DNA of 64,000 bases from Aquimixticola soesokkakensis (lineage in GTDB: Bacteria > Pseudomonadota > Alphaproteobacteria > Rhodobacterales > Rhodobacteraceae), in NCBI RefSeq assembly GCF_900172375.1, contig NZ_FWFS01000008.1:174345-238344 (forward strand), read 5' to 3'. A model generated the notes under the pieces. It ran no database searches. It saw only the letters and a program-made list of their open reading frames with translations, and was not told the DNA's origin. This document shows positions 45,818 through 51,886 of this stretch, one piece after another (the first letter of the stretch is position 1; each line of letters begins with the position of its first letter). The position numbers and the translations under genes were made by a program.

Positions 45818-46768
45818 ATGGCAAAAGCATTCGCATCGCAAGGCGACATGGAAGAAAAGAACATCAGCTTCACCGAAGTGGGGGAAGGGCTTTACGCCTT
45901 CACCGCCGAGGGGGATCCGAACACAGGCGTGATCATCGGCGACGAGAGCGTCATGATCGTCGAAGCACAGGCCACCCCGCGTCTGGCGCGCAAGGTGATC
46001 GAATGCGTGCGTTCCGTGACGGACAAGCCGATTTCCCATGTCGTTCTGACCCACTATCACGCCGTCCGCGTGCTCGGAGCCTCCGCTTACGGTGCGCGCG
46101 AGATCATCATGTCCGACACCGCCGCCGCCATGGTCGAAGAGCGCGGTCAAGAAGACTGGGACAGCGAATTCGGTCGCTTCCCGCGCCTGTTTCAAGGCCA
46201 TGAAGAAATCCCCGGTCTGACCCGCCCGACCACGACCTTTTCCGACCGCATGACGGTTTATCTCGGCAAGCGCCGCGTTGACATCATGACGCTGGGCCGT
46301 GCGCATACCGCAGGTGATGCGGTGATCTGGGTGCCGGATCAGGAGGTGATGTTCACGGGCGACATCGTGGAATACCACTCCGCCTGCTACTGTGGCGACG
46401 GCCACTTCGGCGACTGGCCTGAGACGCTGGCCAACATCGCCGCCTTCGAACCGAAATCCATCGCGCCGGGTCGCGGTGACGCGCTTGTGGGCGAAGAAAT
46501 GGTGGCAGCCGCCATCGCCAACACTGCCGATTTTGTCGAAAGCACCTACAAGCCCGTTGCCCGCATCGTGGCGCGTGGTGGGTCTTTGAAAGAAGCATGG
46601 GATGCGGTGCGTGCCGAATGCGATCCGAAATTCGCAGATTACGCGATCTACGAACATTGCCTGCCGTTTAACGTGGCGCGTGCCTATGACGAAGCCCGTG
46701 GAATCGATACGCCGCGCGTCTGGACCGCCGAGCGCGATCAGCAGATGTGGGAGGCCCTTCAGGGGTAA
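45818..46768 (+). CDS. Metallo-beta-lactamase-fold protein with altered metal motif
   Basis: A 316-residue MBL-fold protein inside the homogentisate operon. The fold's first metal motif, normally H-x-H-x-D-H, reads HYHAVR in LTHYHAVRVLGAS near residue 79, so the aspartate and last histidine are missing. Later ligands look conserved: GRAHTAGDAVIW near 162 (His, Asp) and MFTGDIVEYHS near 178 (Asp). It may bind a single metal or have a non-hydrolytic role. The ATG at 45818 follows AGGAGGAG located in the 3' end of fahA. Its place between fahA and scoA suggests a thioester or acyl-ester step in acetoacetate handling (inference). Confidence 0.8.
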   Translation: MAKAFASQGDMEEKNISFTEVGEGLYAFTAEGDPNTGVIIGDESVMIVEAQATPRLARKVIECVRSVTDKPISHVVLTHYHAVRVLGASAYGAREIIMSDTAAAMVEERGQEDWDSEFGRFPRLFQGHEEIPGLTRPTTTFSDRMTVYLGKRRVDIMTLGRAHTAGDAVIWVPDQEVMFTGDIVEYHSACYCGDGHFGDWPETLANIAAFEPKSIAPGRGDALVGEEMVAAAIANTADFVESTYKPVARIVARGGSLKEAWDAVRAECDPKFADYAIYEHCLPFNVARAYDEARGIDTPRVWTAERDQQMWEALQG

Positions 46769-46775
46769 GCCACAG

Positions 46776-47480
46776 ATGAACAAGGTTTATTCTTCTGCTC
46801 AGGAGGCCCTCGAGGGCCTCCTGTTTGACAATATGCTAATCGCCTCGGGCGGGTTCGGCCTCTGCGGCATCCCTGAACTACTGATCGACGCCATTGTCGA
46901 GAGCGGCGTCAAGGATCTGACCGTGGCCTCCAACAACGCAGGTGTCGATGGGTTTGGCCTCGGCAAGCTGTTGGAGACCCGCCAGATCCGGAAAATGATG
47001 TCCTCCTACGTGGGCGAGAACGCCGAATTCATGCGCCAATACCTGTCGGGTGAGCTGGAGTTGGAATTCAATCCGCAGGGCACGTTGGCCGAGCGCATGC
47101 GTGCCGGCGGGGCGGGCATTCCGGGGTTTTACACCAAAACCGGCGTCGGCACCGTGATCGCCGAGGGCAAGGATCATCGCGACTTTGGCGGCGAGACCTA
47201 CATCATGGAAGAGGGCATTTTCGCCGATATTTCTATCGTGAAGGCGTGGAAAGCCGATGAGACCGGCAACGCGATTTTTCGCAAGACCGCGCGCAATTTC
47301 AATCCGCCGGCGGCGATGTGCGGCAAGATTTGCATCATGGAGGTCGAAGAGATTGTGCCCACCGGCTCGCTCGACCCGGACCACATCCACATGCCCGGCG
47401 TCTATGTGCATCGGCTCATTCAGGGCGAGCATGAAAAACGTATTGAGCAGCGCACCACGCGGCAGAAAGCGGAGGCGTAA
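46776..47480 (+). CDS. scoA: 3-oxoacid CoA-transferase subunit A
   Basis: Alpha subunit (234 residues) of a succinyl-CoA:3-ketoacid CoA-transferase, which activates acetoacetate with succinyl-CoA. Motifs are [19 protein letters not shown] near residue 24 (CoA-transferase signature 1 region) and [13 protein letters not shown] near 53, then [19 protein letters not shown] near 112. The ATG at 46776 lies 7 bp after the MBL-fold gene; an in-frame opening to 46602 overlaps that gene and is rejected. scoB follows after 2 bp. Its presence completes the route from homogentisate to acetoacetyl-CoA. Confidence 0.93.
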   Translation: MNKVYSSAQEALEGLLFDNMLIASGGFGLCGIPELLIDAIVESGVKDLTVASNNAGVDGFGLGKLLETRQIRKMMSSYVGENAEFMRQYLSGELELEFNPQGTLAERMRAGGAGIPGFYTKTGVGTVIAEGKDHRDFGGETYIMEEGIFADISIVKAWKADETGNAIFRKTARNFNPPAAMCGKICIMEVEEIVPTGSLDPDHIHMPGVYVHRLIQGEHEKRIEQRTTRQKAEA

Positions 47481-47482
47481 TT

Positions 47483-48109
47483 ATGTGGGACCGCAATCAA
47501 ATGGCCGCGCGCGCGGCGCAGGAGCTGGAAGACGGCACCTATGTGAACCTTGGGATCGGCATCCCGACCTTGGTGCCGAACTTCATCCCGGAGGGCGTTT
47601 CCGTGACGCTTCAGTCAGAGAACGGTATGCTCGGCATGGGGCCGTTCCCCTATGAAGGCGACGAGGACCCGGACCTGATCAACGCGGGCAAGCAAACCAT
47701 CACGGAGCTTCCGAACACCGCCTATTTCGACAGTTCTTTCAGCTTCGGCATGATCCGCGGTGGCAAAATCGCCATGGCGATCCTCGGCGCGATGGAGGTC
47801 GACGAGAAGGGCGATCTGGCGAACTGGATGATCCCCGGCAAGCTGGTGAAAGGCATGGGCGGCGCGATGGATTTGGTCGCGGGCGTGGGCCGTGTGGTGG
47901 TGGTGATGGATCACACCAACAAACATGGTGAGAGCAAGCTTTTGAAGGCCTGCACCCTGCCGCTGACCGGTCAGGGTGTGGTGGATCGGGTGATCACCAA
48001 TCTGGGTGTGCTGGATGTGGTCGAGGGCGGTCTCAAGATTGTCGAACTGGCCGATGGGGTCACGGAAGACGAGCTTCGCAAAGCGACCGAGGCGACGATT
48101 GTGGGCTAA
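47483..48109 (+). CDS. scoB: 3-oxoacid CoA-transferase subunit B
   Basis: Beta subunit (208 residues) carrying the catalytic glutamate that forms the enzyme-CoA thioester, in SENGMLGMG near residues 45-53. Other landmarks are [17 protein letters not shown] near 20, and [20 protein letters not shown] near 125. It begins 2 bp after scoA and is the last gene of the hmgA operon, followed by a strong terminator. Confidence 0.94.
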   Translation: MWDRNQMAARAAQELEDGTYVNLGIGIPTLVPNFIPEGVSVTLQSENGMLGMGPFPYEGDEDPDLINAGKQTITELPNTAYFDSSFSFGMIRGGKIAMAILGAMEVDEKGDLANWMIPGKLVKGMGGAMDLVAGVGRVVVVMDHTNKHGESKLLKACTLPLTGQGVVDRVITNLGVLDVVEGGLKIVELADGVTEDELRKATEATIVG

Positions 48110-48145
48110 GCGCCTGCCTGAGTATTTTCACTGCAATGAAGACAG

Positions 48146-48179
48146 AACGCGGCTCAGAGATGGGCCGCGTTTTATTTAT
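48146..48179 (+). terminator. Rho-independent terminator after scoB
   Basis: Perfect 8-bp stem AACGCGGC / GCCGCGTT with a 10-nt loop, followed by TTATTTATT. Confidence 0.85.
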
Positions 48180-48196
48180 TGAGAATGAATTCGTAA

Positions 48197-48214
48197 ATTT
48201 GATCTATGTCAAAT
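48197..48214. promoter_or_regulatory. Dyad upstream of VOC gene, weak operator candidate (site G)
   Basis: Perfect 6-bp arms ATTTGA-TCTATG-TCAAAT. The spacing is 6, not 5, so it is only loosely related to the TTTGC-N5-GCAAA sites. It lies 55 bp upstream of the VOC gene. Confidence 0.35.
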
Positions 48215-48268
48215 GCGGCTATCTAGCCCTTCAATATAGTTGCATATGTAACCAAATTGGAGAACGAC

Positions 48269-48814
48269 ATGAAGATCGAACGCATTCACCACGTCGCATA
48301 TCGCTGCAAAGACGCGAAGGAGACGGTGGAGTTTTACACCAAGATGCTGAACATGGATTTCGTGCTGGCCATCGCCGAAGACCAAGTGCCTTCGACCCAT
48401 GAGCCGGACCCGTATATGCACCTGTTCCTCGATGCGGGGGGCGGCAATATCCTTGCGTTTTTCGAGCTGCCGACCAAGCCCGAGATGGGCCGGGATGAAA
48501 ACACCCCGCCTTGGGTGCAGCATATCGCGTTTCAGGTGAAGGATCGTGACGCTCTCTTGGAATACCGCGATCATCTTGAGGCCAATGGCATCGAGGTGTT
48601 GGGTGTGACGGATCACACGATTTTCCATTCAATCTATTTCTTTGATCCCAATGGCCACCGTGTTGAACTGGCGGCGCCCGACCCGGAACAGGAGAAAGCG
48701 CTTGAGCGGCTGGACGCGGTGAAATGGGATATGCTTGAGGAATGGAGCAAAACCAAACGCGCGCCGAAACATGCCGATTGGCTGCACGCGAAGGAATTCG
48801 ACACGGCGGAGTGA
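48269..48814 (+). CDS. VOC (glyoxalase/bleomycin resistance/dioxygenase) superfamily protein
   Basis: A 181-residue protein with two beta-alpha-beta-beta-beta modules. Putative metal ligands are the histidine of IHHVAY near residue 6, the acid in LAFFELP near 68, the histidine in WVQHIAF near 88, and the glutamate in GHRVELAAPD near 135. It is the size of a single-unit glyoxalase-like dioxygenase or isomerase and is too short for 4-hydroxyphenylpyruvate dioxygenase (~360). The ATG at 48269 follows TTGGAG. It has its own promoter region after the scoB terminator and its own terminator. A ring-cleavage or isomerase role in the cluster is possible but not shown. Confidence 0.8.
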   Translation: MKIERIHHVAYRCKDAKETVEFYTKMLNMDFVLAIAEDQVPSTHEPDPYMHLFLDAGGGNILAFFELPTKPEMGRDENTPPWVQHIAFQVKDRDALLEYRDHLEANGIEVLGVTDHTIFHSIYFFDPNGHRVELAAPDPEQEKALERLDAVKWDMLEEWSKTKRAPKHADWLHAKEFDTAE

Positions 48815-48833
48815 GCCGTAAAGGATTCGATGG

Positions 48834-48868
48834 AGCCGCGTCCTTCGAGAGAAGGGCGCGGCTTTTTC
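48834..48868 (+). terminator. Rho-independent terminator after VOC gene
   Basis: 13-bp stem AGCCGCGTCCTTC / GAAGGGCGCGGCT (one G-U pair), GAGA tetraloop, then TTTTTC. Confidence 0.9.
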
Positions 48869-48893
48869 GTGTCCGGGACGTCCAGGAAAAAAG

Positions 48894-48920
48894 AAAGCCC
48901 CGCAGCGCACGCGGGGCTTT
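48894..48920 (-). terminator. Rho-independent terminator after FAD dehydrogenase gene
   Basis: Perfect 10-bp stem AAAGCCCCGC / GCGGGGCTTT, 7-nt loop. Read on the minus strand it is followed by a T-rich run (TTCTTTTTTCC) and lies 31 bp after the stop at 48951. Confidence 0.88.
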
Positions 48921-48950
48921 CCACAAGGCAGTGGTTGGGAACAGCTTGCC

Positions 48951-50660
48951 TTATGTGTTGGCGCCGGACATGTGTCGCGCCGCGATGTAGCCAAAGGTGA
49001 TCGCAGGCCCGAGGGTGATGCCGCCGCCGGGGTAGTTGCCACCCATGATAGAGGCCGCGTCGTTGCCTGCGGAATAGAGGCCATTGATCGGGGTGCCTTG
49101 CTCGTTGAGTACCTGGGCATATTCGTTGGTCTTGAGGCCCGCGAAGGTGCCCAGATCGCCGACATAGAGACGCACCGCGTAGAACGGGCCTTTCTTGACG
49201 GGGGCGACGCAGGGGTTCGGTTTGTGCTTCGGATCGCCGAGAGAGCGATTGTAGGCGGTGGAGCCTTTGCCGAACTCAGGATCTTCGCCTTTGACCGCGT
49301 GTTTGTTGAATTCGTTCACGGTGCGCTCGAGTTGGTCTGCATCGCAGCCAATCTCACGCGCCAGCTCGCGAACGGTCTTGCCCTGCAAAAGGTAGCCGGC
49401 CTTGATCAGGCCCTTATAGGGCACCGGCGAGGGTTTCGCGTAGCCAAGGCCATATTTGCGGAAGGTGCGGTGATCCGCCACGAACCATGCGGCAATCTCG
49501 CCGTCTTCGCCATTTTCCTCGCGATTGCGTTTGACCATGGCCTGACAGAAGTCGTGGTAGCTCTGCGCTTCGTTGACAAAGCGTTTGCCGGAGCGTGTCA
49601 CGGCAATCACACCGGGTTTGGAACGGTCGACGAAATGCGGGAAGGTGCCAGTCGTGCCATCGCCACGCGGCGGGCGAGAGATCGGCACCCAAGCGGCGGA
49701 ATGCGGCAGCTCGGTGTTCACCGTTGCACCAACCGCTTCGCCAAGACGCAGGCCATCGCCGGTGTTGCCCGGAGGGGCGGGGGAAACATGCTCGTAGCCC
49801 GTGGGGGCGTGCGGCATCAGTTCCTTGCGGCGCACCGGATCCTGTGGGAAACCGCCAGCGGCCAGAACGACGCCTTTGCGGGCGATGACTTCGACCGGAC
49901 CGTCGGGACGATTGACGATGGCGCCAAGGATGTCACCGTTTTCGGTTTTGATCAGGGATTTCACCGGAGACGAGGTCCAGATCGGCACGTTCTTATCGAA
50001 ACAGGATTTCGCCAGACGCGCAACAAGCGCGTTGCCGTTCATCAGACGCATAGCACGACCGTGAAAGGTCACGTCACGGGCGAATTTTGCCACAAGCCCG
50101 GTCACATAAGCTGCCGAGATCGGCGATTTGGTGGCGTTGAAGAAGTGCAGCAATTCCTTGCCCGAGCCGATCATCATGCCGAGCACGGTGATTTCCCAAA
50201 GTGGCGGACGCAGGCGTTTGATTTCTTTGCCCAATTCACGACCGTCAAAGGGGCGTGCGACGATCGAGCGCCCGCCGTCCAGCCCGCCGGGGGCCGTCGG
50301 GTGATAATCCGAAAACGTCGGGCCAAGATCGAATTGCAGGGAGGTTTTGGTTTCGAAAAACTCCACCGCTTTCGGGCCGGCTTCGAGGAAGGCCTCGACG
50401 CGGGCTTCGTCGTAATGCTCACCGGTCTCGTGTTTGAGATAGGTGCGCGCTTTTTCCACACTGTCCTCGACCCCCGCGCGTTTCGCCGGGCCGTTGTTGG
50501 GAATCCAACTCCAACCGCCGGAACGTGCCGTGGTGCCGCCAAAGACCGGTTCTTTCTCGGCGACGATCACTTTCAGGCCACGGTGCGCGGCGGAGACTGC
50601 GCTCGACAGGCCGCCCGCACCGGAGCCGACGACTAGAACGTCTACTTCTTCTCTTTTCAT
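48951..50660 (-). CDS. FAD-binding dehydrogenase of the 3-ketosteroid delta1-dehydrogenase type
   Basis: Flavoprotein of 569 residues in the KstD/fumarate-reductase flavoprotein superfamily; such enzymes introduce a C=C bond next to a ring ketone. Features are the FAD motif VVGSGAGGLSS at residues 10-20, FGGTTARSGGWSWIPNN near 41, and RFVNEAQSYHDF near 363. The C-terminal YPGGGITLGPAITFGY near 543 is the KstD-family flavin and substrate-site signature. Start at 50660 is preferred because GGAGG lies 5 bp upstream; ATG 50663 and TTG 50672 are alternatives. It is the second gene after an SDR on the same strand. The true substrate is probably a non-steroid cyclic ketone, since no steroid genes are present. 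Confidence 0.87.
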   Translation of the reverse strand: MKREEVDVLVVGSGAGGLSSAVSAAHRGLKVIVAEKEPVFGGTTARSGGWSWIPNNGPAKRAGVEDSVEKARTYLKHETGEHYDEARVEAFLEAGPKAVEFFETKTSLQFDLGPTFSDYHPTAPGGLDGGRSIVARPFDGRELGKEIKRLRPPLWEITVLGMMIGSGKELLHFFNATKSPISAAYVTGLVAKFARDVTFHGRAMRLMNGNALVARLAKSCFDKNVPIWTSSPVKSLIKTENGDILGAIVNRPDGPVEVIARKGVVLAAGGFPQDPVRRKELMPHAPTGYEHVSPAPPGNTGDGLRLGEAVGATVNTELPHSAAWVPISRPPRGDGTTGTFPHFVDRSKPGVIAVTRSGKRFVNEAQSYHDFCQAMVKRNREENGEDGEIAAWFVADHRTFRKYGLGYAKPSPVPYKGLIKAGYLLQGKTVRELAREIGCDADQLERTVNEFNKHAVKGEDPEFGKGSTAYNRSLGDPKHKPNPCVAPVKKGPFYAVRLYVGDLGTFAGLKTNEYAQVLNEQGTPINGLYSAGNDAASIMGGNYPGGGITLGPAITFGYIAARHMSGANT

Positions 50661-50679
50661 CATGTCCTCCAATTTGCGG

Positions 50680-51435
50680 TTAAGCGGTCAAATAGCCGCC
50701 ATCGACCGGAAGCAGCGCCCCGGTCATGTAGCTTGAGGCCTCGGAGGCCAGGAACAGCACGGGGCCGACCAGCTCTTCGGGTTTGCCGGGGCGTTTCATC
50801 GGCGTGTGCGCCATGAAGCGGCCGATGGCCTCGGGGTTTTCGCGTGTCGCGACGGTCATTGGGGTTTCGATCACGCCGGGGGCGATGGCATTGACGCGGA
50901 CGCCATGTTCCGCGAGGTCCTGGGCCAGTGCGCGGGTCATCTGAAGCACGGCACCTTTCGAGGCGGCATAGGCCACAAGGCCGGGGCCCGTGGCAACAGA
51001 CATGATCGATGCGAGGTTGATGATCCGCCCGTTGCTCTCTTTGAGTTGGCCGAGGAAAGCGCGCACCATGTTCATGGAGCCGGTCGCGTTCACCGTCATG
51101 ACGGCATCCCAGTCGCCATCAAAGGTTTCCGAATCCGGCGCGGTACGGCGGATGATGCCCGCGTTGTTCACGAGAATCGCCGCGGGGCCACCAAAGGCCG
51201 CCTGCGCTTCGCTCGCGAGTTTCGCGCATCCTTCGCGGTCCGTGACGTCCACGCCCGCGCCAATCGCTTCGCCGCCTTGGGCGCGAATTTCTTCTGCAAC
51301 TTTAAGTGCTTCTTCGGCTTGAATGTCACATGCGACGACTTTTGCACCTTCCGCGGCAAGGCCGAAAGCGATGGCTTTGCCATTGCCTTGGGCGGCTCCT
51401 GTCACGATGGCGACAGCGCCTTTGATCCCGTTCAT
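50680..51435 (-). CDS. SDR-family oxidoreductase (FabG-like)
   Basis: Short-chain dehydrogenase of 251 residues. Cofactor motif TGAAQGNGKAIA is near residues 12-23, NNAGI near 91, the catalytic serine in LASIMS near 142, and Tyr/Lys in YAASK near 157. The ATG at 51435 follows AAGGGAGGAC, so the in-frame upstream codons to 51486 are rejected. It is first in a two-gene operon with the KstD-type dehydrogenase (19-bp gap), a pairing that fits oxidation of a ring alcohol to a ketone followed by desaturation (inference). Site E lies ~75 bp upstream. Confidence 0.9.
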   Translation of the reverse strand: MNGIKGAVAIVTGAAQGNGKAIAFGLAAEGAKVVACDIQAEEALKVAEEIRAQGGEAIGAGVDVTDREGCAKLASEAQAAFGGPAAILVNNAGIIRRTAPDSETFDGDWDAVMTVNATGSMNMVRAFLGQLKESNGRIINLASIMSVATGPGLVAYAASKGAVLQMTRALAQDLAEHGVRVNAIAPGVIETPMTVATRENPEAIGRFMAHTPMKRPGKPEELVGPVLFLASEASSYMTGALLPVDGGYLTA

Positions 51436-51787
51436 GCGTCCTCCCTTGCGGCCCTCGGGCCGCCTCCTTTGTTCCTTTTCTGCCATAATATTTGGCAGTG
51501 AATAATTGATTTGATTATAGCAAACTTATTTACTTGCCAAGGCTGAAATTGAATTTTGGCAGCATCGCGAGAACGACTTCTGCGGCATTAACTTTGTTAA
51601 GTATATATTTTTATTATAAAATAGATGATACGCCTCTATTCTGATGCATGTCGCATCTATATTATTGACAAATTGGTTCGTCATTGAGAAATTTTAAGGA
51701 GGAGGACGCGTAGGCGCTAAAAAAAGCGCCACGCTGGCTGCACAGATATCACAGGGCGCGCCGCGCCCGTGTTTTGGGAGGATCATA
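51436..51787. other. Divergent promoter region between SDR and fused ABC transporter
   Basis: About 350 bp, AT-rich at 51480-51700, no supported gene. It holds site E (51510-51524), a TTGACA at 51665 that could be a -35 box, a strong AAGGAGGAGGACGCGT ribosome-site-like tract at 51697-51711 with no start codon after it, a GGCGCT-A6-AGCGCC hairpin (51713-51730), and a GGGAGG site for the leader frame at 51788. Confidence 0.5.
51510..51524. promoter_or_regulatory. Predicted IclR-type operator, site E
   Basis: TTTGA-TTATA-GCAAA, 9 of 10 arm positions matching the window consensus. It lies 75 bp upstream of the minus-strand SDR and in the divergent region of the second fused ABC transporter. Confidence 0.5.
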
Positions 51788-51886
51788 ATGAACATTTCGA
51801 ACGAGCCGTTCCGGCTTGCTGTTTCCTTTATGGCTGCGCGGAGCATCAAGGCTGCAGGCGTGATCGGTGATCATCATGAGCACTGA
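51788..51886 (+). CDS. Possible 32-residue leader peptide overlapping the ABC fusion gene
   Basis: Short open frame starting MNISNEPFRLAV and ending GDHHEH, preceded at 6 bp by a good ribosome site (GGGAGG at 51777). Its TGA (51884-51886) lies just inside the ABC fusion gene, whose ATG (51876) has only a weak ribosome site of its own. The arrangement implies translational coupling. It has no recognised homologue, and a chance frame is possible. Confidence 0.4.
   Translation: MNISNEPFRLAVSFMAARSIKAAGVIGDHHEH

Noticed and set aside
48269..48814. VOC gene as 4-hydroxyphenylpyruvate dioxygenase
   Set aside because: 181 residues is half the length of HPD, and the C-terminal HPD metal-site region is absent.
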